Positions 8,597 through 17,520 of a stretch of DNA of 64,000 nucleotides are shown in pieces. How positions within the stretch are numbered: the first letter of the stretch is position 1; each line of letters begins with the position of its first letter. The stretch covers positions 1-64,000 of the forward strand of contig JBAYOV010000001.1 of the NCBI GenBank assembly GCA_041678045.1. The letters run 5' to 3'. A program made the translations under genes and the position numbers. This stretch comes from UBA2357 sp041678045. GTDB taxonomy: Bacteria > Pseudomonadota > Gammaproteobacteria > Burkholderiales > Rhodocyclaceae. Below the pieces are notes generated by a model. The model was not told the DNA's origin and did not search any database. It worked only from the letters and a program-made list of their open reading frames with translations.

Positions 8597-8634
8597 GAGT
8601 CGTCCTTGGCCGGGCATGTGAGGGCGCCTGTGCA

Positions 8635-9507
8635 TCAGCGCTCGAGATGGCTGCGCCGGTATAGCCTGGGGCCGAACAGGCCACCCGGCGACAGGCACAG
8701 CGATAGCAGGTAGAGCAGGCCAGCTGCGAAAACGATGGCAGGTCCGGCAGGCAGGTCGGCGTGGAAGGAGGCCAGCAGACCGCCAATGCCGCTGAGCAGG
8801 GCCAGACCGGCAGCCAGGGCCAGCATGGCCGGCAGGCGCTTGACCCATAGGCGGGCGGAGGCTGAAGGCAGGATCATGATGCCCACCGCCATCAGCGTGC
8901 CGAGCGCATGAAAGCCGCTCACCAGGTTGAGCACGACCAGAATCAGGAAGCCGTAATGCGCAACCGGGCTGAAGCGGCTGACGCTGCGCAGGTAGCTGGG
9001 GTCGTGGCATTCGAGCACCAGTGGCCGGTACAGCAGGGCCAGCGCACACACGGTGAGGCTGGTGATCGAGGCAATCAGCAGCAGTGAGGCGTCATCGAGC
9101 GCCAGCACGCTGCCGAACAGTACATGCAACAGGTCGATGTTGCGTCCGCGCAGCGAAACGATGAGCACGCCGGCGGCCAGCGACAGCAGGTAGAACGCCG
9201 CCAGGCTGGCGTCTTCCTTGAGAATGGACGAGCGGGCAACCAGGCCTGCCCCCAGCGCCACGATGATGCCGGCGACGATGCCGCCCAGGGTCATCGCGCC
9301 CAACGACAGTCCGAACGCCAGATAGCCCAGCGCAGCACCGGGCAGGATGGCGTGGGACATGGCATCGCCCATCAGGCTCATGCGTCGCAGCAACAGGAAC
9401 AGGCCGACTGGCGTGGCGCCGAGGGCCAGCGCCAGGCAACCGGCCAGCGCGCGCCGCATGAAGGCGAATTCGATGAACGGGTCAATGGCCCAGTCGATGA
9501 TCGTCAT
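8635..9507 (-). CDS. znuB: Zinc-type ABC transporter permease
   Basis: The inner-membrane permease of the ZnuABC-type importer (ABC-3 family), 290 residues with about eight hydrophobic segments. Family motifs include LLRRMSLMGDAMSHAILPGAA near residue 40 and FHALGTLMAVGIMILPSASA near residue 197. The ATG at 9507 overlaps the stop of the ATPase gene by 4 bases (ATGA), so I prefer it to an in-frame start ten codons upstream. It ends 38 bases before the binding-protein gene. Confidence 0.92.
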   Translation of the reverse strand: MTIIDWAIDPFIEFAFMRRALAGCLALALGATPVGLFLLLRRMSLMGDAMSHAILPGAALGYLAFGLSLGAMTLGGIVAGIIVALGAGLVARSSILKEDASLAAFYLLSLAAGVLIVSLRGRNIDLLHVLFGSVLALDDASLLLIASITSLTVCALALLYRPLVLECHDPSYLRSVSRFSPVAHYGFLILVVLNLVSGFHALGTLMAVGIMILPSASARLWVKRLPAMLALAAGLALLSGIGGLLASFHADLPAGPAIVFAAGLLYLLSLCLSPGGLFGPRLYRRSHLER

Positions 9508-10265
9508 GCGTCGGCCTGGGCTTCGGTACGGTGACAAACCGGTGCGTGTTCGTCGAAGCGTTCGGACAGTTGGCGGGCCAGAGCGAGATTGTGCTCGTTG
9601 AACACTTCGCCGGTAGGGCCGTAACCGATCAGCTCGCGGGCAATCAGCAGGCAGTGGGGAAAGTCACGCTCGACACGCGCATGGTCATGCAGGACGGCGA
9701 CAATCGTGCGGCCTTCGCGGTGCCAGTCGAGCATCAGCGCACACAGGTCGTCGGTGGTGCGGCTGTCGATGGCGTTGAAGGGTTCGTCGAGCAGCAGCAG
9801 GCGGGCGTCCTGGAGCATCAGGCGGGCGAAGCGTGCCCGTTGCAGTTGTCCGCCGGAGAGGCTGCCGATCGGTCGGTGTTCCAGCCCCTGCAAGCCTACC
9901 CGCGCCAGCGTGGTGTGAATGAGCGTGTGGTCGTCGCGACGCAAGCCGCCAAGAAGGCCCAGTTTGCGCCACAGCCCCATGGCCACCATGTCGAATACGC
10001 TGAGCGGAAAGCTGGCATCGATTTCCGTTTGCTGGGGCAGGTAGGCCATGCGCTGGCGCTCGACCCCGAGCTCGAAGTGTCCCTGTATCGGGGTGATGTC
10101 ACCCACCAATGCTTTCAGCAGGGTCGATTTTCCCGCTCCATTTGGGCCGACCACTGCAAGCAGGGCACCATGGGGAATGTCGGCGCTCAGGTGGTGCACC
10201 GCCGGGTGCCGGTCGTAGCCCAGAGTGAGATTGTGCAGGTGGATCGCAAAATCGTTTGCTTTCAT
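9504..10265 (-). CDS. znuC: Zinc-type ABC transporter ATPase
   Basis: The cytoplasmic ATPase of the importer, 253 residues. Motifs are in the expected order: Walker A GPNGAGKSTLLKAL (about 39-52), Q-loop (AYLPQQTEID), signature LSGGQLQRARFARLML, Walker B RLLLLDEPFNAID and the switch His in VLHDHARVER. The ATG at 10265 overlaps the stop codon of the small upstream gene (ATGA), while the longer frame upstream lacks ABC-like sequence. It is the first large gene of the operon. Confidence 0.93.
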   Translation of the reverse strand: MKANDFAIHLHNLTLGYDRHPAVHHLSADIPHGALLAVVGPNGAGKSTLLKALVGDITPIQGHFELGVERQRMAYLPQQTEIDASFPLSVFDMVAMGLWRKLGLLGGLRRDDHTLIHTTLARVGLQGLEHRPIGSLSGGQLQRARFARLMLQDARLLLLDEPFNAIDSRTTDDLCALMLDWHREGRTIVAVLHDHARVERDFPHCLLIARELIGYGPTGEVFNEHNLALARQLSERFDEHAPVCHRTEAQADA

Positions 10266-10414
10266 GTCAGCGCCCACAGAATGACCGCCCAGAGCAGCGC
10301 GCAGACGGTAGCGGCAATCGTCAGGCGACCGCCAATGCTGCTGCCGAGCAGGGAAAACAGCGGTTGTGAGGCATGGGTCGCGTGTGAGGGATGGGGGTGT
10401 CGGGGGGCGGACAT
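10262..10414 (-). CDS. Small single-span membrane protein leading the znu operon
   Basis: A predicted protein of 50 residues: a polar, His- and Pro-rich N-terminus (HPHPSHATHASQP) followed by one hydrophobic segment (LTIAATVCALLWAVILWAL) at the C-terminus. I do not recognise the family. Support for its being real comes from position: its stop overlaps the znuC start by 4 bases (ATGA), the same coupling as between znuC and znuB. Starts at 10426 or 10483 are also possible; the latter would run into the palindrome upstream. It may help assemble the transporter or sense metal, but that is speculation. Confidence 0.5.
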   Translation of the reverse strand: MSAPRHPHPSHATHASQPLFSLLGSSIGGRLTIAATVCALLWAVILWALT

Positions 10415-10466
10415 CTCGGTTGGCATCCGGTTGCGGTTCGGTGATGGTTTTGGTTTGCGGCTTTCG

Positions 10467-10483
10467 ATGCAACATTGTAGCAT
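10467..10483. promoter_or_regulatory. Candidate Zur operator between divergent metal operons
   Basis: ATGCAACATTGTAGCAT is an interrupted palindrome of the form ATGCnACAnTGTnGCAT. It lies in the gap between the znu operon (minus) and the DUF2796 gene (plus). Fur-family regulators such as Zur bind AT-containing dyads of this size upstream of zinc-uptake genes, and both neighbouring operons look zinc-related. Binding is inferred, not shown. Confidence 0.5.
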
Positions 10484-10549
10484 TCAGGCTCTTTGTTCAC
10501 ATAGATCGGTCTGTGCATTGCACGGTCGCAAGTTTGTCGGGAGAGGCAG

Positions 10550-11125
<576 letters not shown>

Positions 11126-11134
11126 GCGACGCCC

Positions 11135-11845
11135 GTGAGCGCTCAAGACCGCCCGCCGGTGCCTGCCGTGCACTGCGAAGGGGTGCGCTTTCGCTGGCAG
11201 GTGGCAGGGCCGGACTGTCTGGACATTGCGCAGTTTGTCGTGCAGCCGGGTGAGCGGATTTTCCTGCATGGCCCCAGCGGGAGCGGGAAGAGCACGTTGT
11301 TGTCGCTGGTCGCGGGCGTGCTCACGCCCACGTGCGGAAAGGTCTGCGTGCTGGGGCAGGACTTGGCGAGCCTGCGGGCCGGGGCGCGTGACCGTTACCG
11401 CGCCGACCAGACCGGCTTCATCTTCCAGTTGTTCAATCTCGTGCCCTATCTCTCTGCGCTGGAGAACATCCTTTTGCCGTGCCGTTTCTCGGCGGCGCGC
11501 AGGGCGCGCGTGGATGGTGCGCCCGAGGCCGAGGCCCGGCGGCTGGCCGCACGCCTGGACCTTGAGGCGGGGCTGCTTCACAGCCCGGCCACGGCCCTTT
11601 CGGTGGGGCAGCAACAACGGGTGGCAGCTGCCCGGGCGCTGATCGGCAGGCCGCCGCTGGTGGTGGCCGATGAGCCCACCTCGGCACTCGACGAGGACAG
11701 GCAGCGTGTGTTCATCGACTTGTTGCTGGGGGAGTTGCAGCAGACCGGGGGCGCGTTGCTGTTCGTCAGCCATGATCGTCGTCTGGCCGGGCATTTTGAC
11801 CGGGTGGTTGAGCTGCCGGCGATCAACCGTGCAGGAGGGAGCTGA
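11135..11845 (+). CDS. ABC transporter ATPase, LolD/MacB-like
   Basis: A 236-residue ATPase of the LolD/MacB group. It has Walker A GPSGSGKSTLLSL (about 47-59), Q-loop FIFQLFNLVPYLSALENI, a signature LSVGQQQRVAAARAL and Walker B PLVVADEPTSALDE. The start is a GTG at 11135, 9 bases after the DUF2796 gene. Its stop overlaps the permease start by one base (TGATG). This ATPase group usually powers periplasmic mechanical work or export rather than import, which is of interest given its neighbours. The partner permease is the next gene. Confidence 0.88.
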   Translation: MSAQDRPPVPAVHCEGVRFRWQVAGPDCLDIAQFVVQPGERIFLHGPSGSGKSTLLSLVAGVLTPTCGKVCVLGQDLASLRAGARDRYRADQTGFIFQLFNLVPYLSALENILLPCRFSAARRARVDGAPEAEARRLAARLDLEAGLLHSPATALSVGQQQRVAAARALIGRPPLVVADEPTSALDEDRQRVFIDLLLGELQQTGGALLFVSHDRRLAGHFDRVVELPAINRAGGS

Positions 11846-13125
11846 TGGGGCACTCAGGGGTGTCTGGCGCGATTGCGTTGCTGGCCTGGAAAAGCGTGCG
11901 CAACCGTAGCATGAGCGTGCTGCTGATGGTAGTTGCGATTGCGTTGTCGGTGGCCATGCTGCTGGGGGTGGAACGGCTGCGCCACGATGCCCGCGAAGGG
12001 TTTGCGCAGACGCTGTCCGGAACCGATCTGCTGGTGGGGGCGCGTGCGGGCCCGGTGCAGTTGCTGTTGTATTCGGTGTTTCACATGGGCAATGCGACCA
12101 ACAACATCCGTTGGTCCAGCATGGAGGCCATCCGCGCCCATCCCCAGGTGAAGTGGGTGGTGCCCCTGTCGCTGGGGGATTCGCACCGGGGGTTTCGCGT
12201 GGTCGGGACCACTGAGGGCTTCTTCGAGCATTACCGGCATGGCCGGGGGCGTGCGCTGCGCTTCGCCGGGGGGCAGCCCTTTGAATCGCTGTTCGAGGCC
12301 GTGGTGGGGGCTGAGGTGGCTGCCCGCCTGGGTTACCGGGTCGGGCAGCAGATCACGATCAGCCATGGGACGGTGGCGCTCGGGTCGCATGAACATGATG
12401 ACAAGCCCTTCACGATCAGCGGCATACTCGCCCCCACCGGTACGCCGGTCGACCGCTCGGTGCTGCTGGGGCTGGAAGCGCTGGAAGCGATTCATTTGGA
12501 CTGGGCCGGAGGGACTCGCCTGCCCGGCATCAGCATTCCGGCCGAGCAGGTGCGGCGCTTCGACCTGACGCCCAAGACCGTCACCGCAGCCCTGGTCGGG
12601 CTGGAGTCGCGGGTGGCGGTGTTTCGGGTGCAGCGTTTTGTGAATACCTACGCAGACGAGCCCTTGCTGGCGATTCTTCCCGGCGCGACGCTGCAGGAGT
12701 TGTGGGGGGTGATCGGCATGGTCGAGCGGGTGCTGCTGGCGGTGTCTGCGCTGGTGGTGGCCGTGGGGCTGGCCGGGTTGGTGGCGGTGGTGGTGGCCGG
12801 CCTGGGTGAGCGGCGGCGCGAGCTGGCCATTTTGAGGGCGATGGGCGCCAGTCCGGCGCAGGTGTTCTTGCTGCTCATGCTGGAAAGCCTGCTGGTGGCG
12901 GTGCTGGGTTGTGTGGCCGGGGTCGGGTTGATGCAGGGCGTGGCGGCACTTGCCGGCCCGTGGCTGGAAGCGCATCATGGCCTGCCCGTGCAGGCAGGGT
13001 GGTTGCGCGTGGCAGAGTGGAAGCTGCTGGGCGGCGTATTGCTGGCCAGTGTGTTTGCCAGTGTGGTGCCGGGGATTCGGGCATACCGCTATTCACTGGC
13101 CGATGGCCTGACGATCAGGGTTTGA
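11845..13125 (+). CDS. FtsX/MacB-type ABC permease
   Basis: A 426-residue inner-membrane protein with one N-terminal membrane segment (about 28-48), a large periplasmic domain (about 50-285) and three C-terminal segments. This is the layout of the FtsX/LolE/MacB superfamily. The stretch GLGERRRELAILRAMGASPAQVFLLL (split here by the GER turn) is the typical coupling helix of these permeases. The periplasmic part contains a His/Asp cluster near residues 171-179 (GSHEHDDKPF) that could touch metal. It works with the ATPase encoded just upstream, and the operon context suggests zinc handling. Confidence 0.87.
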   Translation: MGHSGVSGAIALLAWKSVRNRSMSVLLMVVAIALSVAMLLGVERLRHDAREGFAQTLSGTDLLVGARAGPVQLLLYSVFHMGNATNNIRWSSMEAIRAHPQVKWVVPLSLGDSHRGFRVVGTTEGFFEHYRHGRGRALRFAGGQPFESLFEAVVGAEVAARLGYRVGQQITISHGTVALGSHEHDDKPFTISGILAPTGTPVDRSVLLGLEALEAIHLDWAGGTRLPGISIPAEQVRRFDLTPKTVTAALVGLESRVAVFRVQRFVNTYADEPLLAILPGATLQELWGVIGMVERVLLAVSALVVAVGLAGLVAVVVAGLGERRRELAILRAMGASPAQVFLLLMLESLLVAVLGCVAGVGLMQGVAALAGPWLEAHHGLPVQAGWLRVAEWKLLGGVLLASVFASVVPGIRAYRYSLADGLTIRV

Positions 13126-13129
13126 AACG

Positions 13130-13762
13130 ATGAATTGTCTGAAAAAATGGCGCTGGCTGGGGGTGCTCGTTGGCGGATTGATATTCGGGGCCGGGACGTC
13201 CTGGGCGCAACAAACCGATGCTGACGCGGGCTTTGAGGTGGGCGCACGACTGCAGCCCGGGGGCGGGGTGCAGGCGGACGGTTTCGTGCAGATCGAATGG
13301 GACGACCTGATCCCGGCAGACTGGGTCCCCGAAGTGCTGTTCAAGGAGTTGTTCGAAGGCGTGAATCTGGACACTCTCGAGGATTACGATCCTCGGGCGA
13401 TGGAGGTGATGCAGCAGATCCGCGAGCTGTGGGATCGTGCTCCGGTGGTGCCCGCGATGGACAACCGGCGCATCCGCATTCCGGGCTTTGTCGTGCCGCT
13501 CGAAGGCGATGCCAGCGAGATTCACGACTTTCTGCTGGTGCCTTATTTCGGCGCCTGCATCCATGTGCCGCCGCCCCCGGTCAACCAGCTCATTCATGTG
13601 ATGCCCGACCAGCCGATACCGGCCGCATGGAACATGATGCCGGTGTGGGTCAGCGGGGTGTTGCATGTGTCACGCTTCGACAGCGACCTGGGCAACGCAG
13701 GCTATCAGCTGCGGGGAATTCGGGTCGAGGAATATGTCGAGACGGAGGATGCGGGGCGTTAA
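13130..13762 (+). CDS. DUF3299 periplasmic protein
   Basis: A 210-residue protein with an N-terminal signal sequence (LGVLVGGLIFGAGTSWAQ, ending near 26). The C-terminal half is a DUF3299 domain, with the family core IRIPGFVVPLEGDASEIHDF and LVPYFGACIHVPPPPVNQ (Cys at about 143). It follows the permease by 4 bases, so it belongs to the same operon. DUF3299 genes often sit with DUF2796 and this type of ABC transporter, so a role in the same metal system is likely, but the molecular function is unknown. Its stop overlaps the convergent PilZ gene by 4 bases. Confidence 0.82.
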   Translation: MNCLKKWRWLGVLVGGLIFGAGTSWAQQTDADAGFEVGARLQPGGGVQADGFVQIEWDDLIPADWVPEVLFKELFEGVNLDTLEDYDPRAMEVMQQIRELWDRAPVVPAMDNRRIRIPGFVVPLEGDASEIHDFLLVPYFGACIHVPPPPVNQLIHVMPDQPIPAAWNMMPVWVSGVLHVSRFDSDLGNAGYQLRGIRVEEYVETEDAGR

Positions 13763-14178
13763 AGGTCATGCCCGGGTTCGCCGAGCGCCGACAATTCCCG
13801 CTCGAGCAGTGCCGCATCTCCGACGTTCAGTTCAATCAGACGGCGCAGTTCGGTGATGCTGTCGAGGTCGATGCTGTGGCATGTGAGCCCGATCCGCCGA
13901 TCGTGCCGGTGTGCAACGGCAACGCGCATGACGATGGTGCGCTGGCTGCCGTCCTCCCGGTCCCCGCCCAGCCCGATCCTGAGGCTGAGCGGTTGCCCAG
14001 CCAGAGTGAGCGTGGCTGTGTCTGTTTCGATGAGCGCACCTTTCAGTGCAATGTCGATCAGTCTGCAGGGAAACGCTTGTCCATCGTCGAGCGCCAGCGA
14101 AGCGGGCGTGTCAAACAGGACTCTGGCAAAGCGGCGGCGCTGTGTGTGGAGGTCGGCTTCGGGGGTGTGCGTGTCCAT
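13759..14178 (-). CDS. PilZ-domain protein (c-di-GMP receptor candidate)
   Basis: A 139-residue protein consisting of a single PilZ domain. The first c-di-GMP motif is present as RRRFAR (about residues 14-19). The second, normally D/NxSxxG, reads DIALKG (about 43-48), with Ala in place of Ser. The C-terminal helix region (ITELRRLIELNVG) is typical. PilZ proteins bind c-di-GMP and act on motility or polysaccharide targets. The imperfect second motif may weaken binding. It stands alone, converging on the DUF3299 gene and divergent from the PEP-CTERM gene. Confidence 0.82.
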   Translation of the reverse strand: MDTHTPEADLHTQRRRFARVLFDTPASLALDDGQAFPCRLIDIALKGALIETDTATLTLAGQPLSLRIGLGGDREDGSQRTIVMRVAVAHRHDRRIGLTCHSIDLDSITELRRLIELNVGDAALLERELSALGEPGHDL

Positions 14179-14430
14179 GGCATGCCTGTCCTGTCTTGGC
14201 GCTTCTGGTGGCAGGGGGTATCCTGCAGCGTCATGCGCGTCGTGGTTGCGTCAGGCGTATTCTACACGTCGAAGTTTCAACAGAGCGCGGTCAGGGAGTG
14301 TCGGTATTTTTTACACTTATGCTGGACGTTGCATTCATGCGGCATGAAATGCGCTTTTCTGTCATGGGGTTGCTGCTGCAGGCATCTATCTTGCTTTGAC
14401 TTTGTGAAGTTTATTTGGCCAGGAAAAAAA

Positions 14431-15144
14431 ATGATCAAGAAAGCTCTGATGATGTGTGCCCTGAGTGCGTTTGCAGGGGCAGCGGCGGCGGCGCCCATTA
14501 CGGTGAACATGCAGGATGGCATGACTTATGATACTGAGGCCGTTGCACTGTATAACACGACAGGCGTGCAGATGGCGGGCATGCTCGTCGATGTGTTCTA
14601 CAGTGATGGAAGCAGTGAACAAGTCGAGTGGGTTGCCGGTGAAGGTACTTATGGTCAGGCTGCGACAGACAACTGGACGCTTTCCCTGAGCGGTGATTCG
14701 TTCAGTACCCGGTTCAGGTTTCAGGTGGGTGATATCGGGGATCTTTTTGTTGTTGGCTTGAGGATGGATGGGCGGTCTGCCCAGGTTGTGTTTGATGTGG
14801 TGAGCGATTCTGTGGTCTCTCCCGGTTCTGCTCCGGGGCGCACGCCGCTGAACGTTAACGGTTTTTCGACGACACAGGCGACTTTGCTGACGGACTTCAC
14901 CTACCGTCATCAGGTGGGTGTGCAGGGCGTCATCCACGGTGACTTGTATGCGTTGCTGGATATTGGCTTCAATGACCCTGAGCTGGGGGGGCTGGCTTCC
15001 GGTGGTCGCATTTCCTTCCTGAGCGACACCGATAACACGGTTTCCAGCATTGTGCTGGTTTCGGAGCCCGGTGCGCTGGCGTTGATGCTGGCTGGCCTGG
15101 CCGGGCTGGGATTCGTGTCGCGCCGTTCCAGCAAGTCTGCATGA
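14431..15144 (+). CDS. PEP-CTERM exosortase-sorted protein
   Basis: A 237-residue secreted protein. It has a signal peptide (residues 1-22, ending SAFAGAAAAA) and at the C-terminus the PEP-CTERM tripartite signal: a Ser-Glu-Pro-Gly motif, a hydrophobic segment (ALALMLAGLAGLGFV) and the basic end SRRSS. Exosortase (EpsH/XrtA) is expected to cleave and anchor or release it; no exosortase gene is in this window. The middle part is a beta-rich domain of unknown function. An A-rich ribosome-binding region (AGGAAAAAAA) precedes the ATG. A strong terminator follows. PEP-CTERM proteins are linked with exopolysaccharide and floc formation in some Rhodocyclales. Confidence 0.85.
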   Translation: MIKKALMMCALSAFAGAAAAAPITVNMQDGMTYDTEAVALYNTTGVQMAGMLVDVFYSDGSSEQVEWVAGEGTYGQAATDNWTLSLSGDSFSTRFRFQVGDIGDLFVVGLRMDGRSAQVVFDVVSDSVVSPGSAPGRTPLNVNGFSTTQATLLTDFTYRHQVGVQGVIHGDLYALLDIGFNDPELGGLASGGRISFLSDTDNTVSSIVLVSEPGALALMLAGLAGLGFVSRRSSKSA

Positions 15145-15194
15145 GTTTTCCTGTGCTCCGGTGAGCTTGCCGGATAGCGTCTGAATCGCGTTTT

Positions 15195-15230
15195 GCGGCG
15201 GGGGATTCGTGCAATCCGTCCCGCCGTTTT
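15195..15230 (+). terminator. Intrinsic terminator after the PEP-CTERM gene
   Basis: A long stem (GCGGCGGG with inner GGATT pairing AATCC, closing with CCCGCCG) is followed by TTTTC. It isolates the PEP-CTERM gene from the secretion operon that starts at 15346. Confidence 0.8.
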
Positions 15231-15345
15231 CTTGACCGGGTCTCCGGTGTCAGGTGAAATTTCCATATATCATGGCTTCCGGTAACGCATGGCGTCAGCC
15301 ATGTGCGTGTTTGCCGTTCGTGTACCTGATCGAGGTTTGCCTGTA

Positions 15346-17520
15346 ATGAAACAAGTTGAGCCGGAACAACTGGCCGGTGCCGGCGGAGCAAGAGGTGTTC
15401 AGGCCCGGGATGATCTGCTTGGGTGCCTGCTGGCATTATCGCGGGCATATGGAGAAACCCTGACCGCGGATGCTGTCCGGGCAGGACTCCCACTGGAACA
15501 GGGCGTATTGACACCGGCCCTGTTCGAACGGGCCGCAACCCGGGCGGGTTTCTCGTGCCGTATCGTGCAGCAGCCGATTGAGGCGCTCAATGATGCCTTG
15601 TTTCCTGTCCTGCTGTTGCTGAAGGACGACCGGGCCTGCCTGCTCGCAGGCTGGTCGGAGGACGGCCTGCAGGCTCGTGTGGTGTTCCCCGAGCTTGGCG
15701 ATGCTGCAGTATCGATCAAGCGTGATGCGTTGCTGTCCCGTTATCTGGGGTATGCAATTTATGTTCGCCCGGGGGAGCGCTTCGACGCACGTACGGAAGC
15801 GGTGAAGGACGACAGAAAAGGTCACTGGTTCTGGGGGGTGATTGCCGAGAGCCGCACGCTCTACCGTGATGTTCTTGTAGCGGCATTGCTGGTGAATCTG
15901 TTTGCGCTGGCCATGCCCCTGTTTGTGATGAATGTTTATGACCGTGTCGTTCCCAATCAGGCGCTCGATACGCTGTGGGTTCTGGCCGCCGGTTTGCTCA
16001 TCGTATTGGTGGGAGAGCTTCTGCTGCGTGTCTTGCGAGGGCGTTTTATTGATCTTGCCAGTGCACGGGCGGATGTGAAGCTTTCTTCACGCATCATGGA
16101 GCGGGTACTTGGCATGCAGATGAAGCACAGGCCGGTTTCGGCCGGGTCGTTCGCGGCCAACCTGCGTGCATTTGAGTCGGTGCGTGAATTCATCGGCTCA
16201 GCGACCGTGGTGTCTTTCGTTGACCTTCCCTTTGCGCTTGTATTCCTGGGGCTGATTGCCTGGATCGCACCTGTGCTGGTGTTGCCGTTTCTGGCCGGAG
16301 TGCTGATCCTGATCGGCTACGCATTTGTTGTGCAGCGGCGAATGCATGCGCTCGCCAAGACTGCGCACAGAGCGGGTGCCCAGCGTAATGCAACGCTCGT
16401 GGAAGGCTTGGTCGGGATCGAAACGATCAAGACGCTGGTTGCTGAGGGGGGGGTGCAGCGGCGCTGGGAGTGGAGCACGACGATGCTTGCCAATGTCGGG
16501 CGTCGCCTGCGCCTGATGTCATCTTCGGCAACCCATGTGTCGTCATTCCTGCAGCAGTTTGTGGGGCTTTCAATCATTGTCATTGGTGTGCACCTGATCA
16601 CTGATGGGGCGATGACGGTAGGTGCCCTGATTGCCTCTTATCTTTTGTCTTCCCGTGCAATGGCGCCATTTGCGCAGGTAGCTGGCTTGATGGTGCAGTA
16701 TCACAACGCAGCGACCGCCCTGAGTGCACTGAACGAGATGATGAAGACCGAGACCGAGCGTCCGGAGCAGTCCAGTTTCATCAGTAGAGCCCGGTTTGCA
16801 GGCAGGGTTGAGTTCAGGGATGTCTCATTCTGTTATCCGGGGCAGCAGGTTGCTGCCTTGCAGAGGGTGTCGTTTTCGATTGCAGAAGGAGAGCGGGTTG
16901 GCATTTTGGGCCGGGTCGGCTCGGGGAAGACCAGTATCGAGAAGCTGATTCTCGGGTTGTATGCACCGACGGAAGGCGCCGTGTTGGTCGATGGGGTGGA
17001 TTCACGGCAACTCGACCCTGCCGAGTTGCGGCGTGCGATCGGTTATGTCCAGCAGGATGTCATGCTCTTTTATGGCAGCTTGAGAGACAACATTGTCATG
17101 GGTTTGCCACAGGCTGACGATGCCTCCGTGCTCAGGGCTGCCGAAATTGCAGGTTTGCGTGAATTTGTGGATCGCCATCCGCAGGGATTCAACATGCAGA
17201 TTGGGGAACGTGGTGAGTCGCTCTCGGGAGGGCAGCGGCAAAGCGTGGCGATTGCGCGTGCGGTGATTGGCAACCCCGCCATCCTGCTGCTGGATGAGCC
17301 GACTGCGGCGATGGATCACTCCTCCGAGGAAATGATCCGCCAGCGGCTGAGCGAGTATGCCAGAGGCAGAACACTGATTCTGGTGACGCACAGAACTTCG
17401 CTGCTGGAAATGGTGGATCGGATCATTGTGATGGACGGCGGGCGAATCGTTGCCGACGGGGCCAAGGATCAGGTGGTGCTGGCACTGCGTCAGGGGCGTA
17501 TCGGCCGGAGTGGTCAGTGA
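15346..17520 (+). CDS. lapB: Type I secretion ABC transporter (LapB-like)
   Basis: The inner-membrane ATPase/permease of a type I secretion system, 724 residues. Domain order: a C39-like peptidase domain without the catalytic Cys-His pair (about 20-135; the Cys in LLGCLLAL is not the catalytic one), a six-helix membrane domain (about 155-440) and the ATPase with Walker A GRVGSGKTS (about 524), signature LSGGQRQSVAIARAV and Walker B AILLLDEPTAAMD. This layout is that of LapB/RtxB proteins that export large adhesins without processing. The ATG at 15346 follows GAGG; longer upstream residues are not family-like. The stop overlaps the adaptor gene by one base. Confidence 0.92.
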   Translation: MKQVEPEQLAGAGGARGVQARDDLLGCLLALSRAYGETLTADAVRAGLPLEQGVLTPALFERAATRAGFSCRIVQQPIEALNDALFPVLLLLKDDRACLLAGWSEDGLQARVVFPELGDAAVSIKRDALLSRYLGYAIYVRPGERFDARTEAVKDDRKGHWFWGVIAESRTLYRDVLVAALLVNLFALAMPLFVMNVYDRVVPNQALDTLWVLAAGLLIVLVGELLLRVLRGRFIDLASARADVKLSSRIMERVLGMQMKHRPVSAGSFAANLRAFESVREFIGSATVVSFVDLPFALVFLGLIAWIAPVLVLPFLAGVLILIGYAFVVQRRMHALAKTAHRAGAQRNATLVEGLVGIETIKTLVAEGGVQRRWEWSTTMLANVGRRLRLMSSSATHVSSFLQQFVGLSIIVIGVHLITDGAMTVGALIASYLLSSRAMAPFAQVAGLMVQYHNAATALSALNEMMKTETERPEQSSFISRARFAGRVEFRDVSFCYPGQQVAALQRVSFSIAEGERVGILGRVGSGKTSIEKLILGLYAPTEGAVLVDGVDSRQLDPAELRRAIGYVQQDVMLFYGSLRDNIVMGLPQADDASVLRAAEIAGLREFVDRHPQGFNMQIGERGESLSGGQRQSVAIARAVIGNPAILLLDEPTAAMDHSSEEMIRQRLSEYARGRTLILVTHRTSLLEMVDRIIVMDGGRIVADGAKDQVVLALRQGRIGRSGQ

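Noticed and set aside
10381..10500. CRISPR-like or phage attachment repeats near the metal island
   Set aside because: Only one palindrome is present, without regularly spaced copies; no integrase or cas genes.
13297..14430. Open frame running in from upstream of the PEP-CTERM gene
   Set aside because: It crosses the DUF3299 and PilZ genes in the wrong frame. The signal peptide at 14431 gives the real start.
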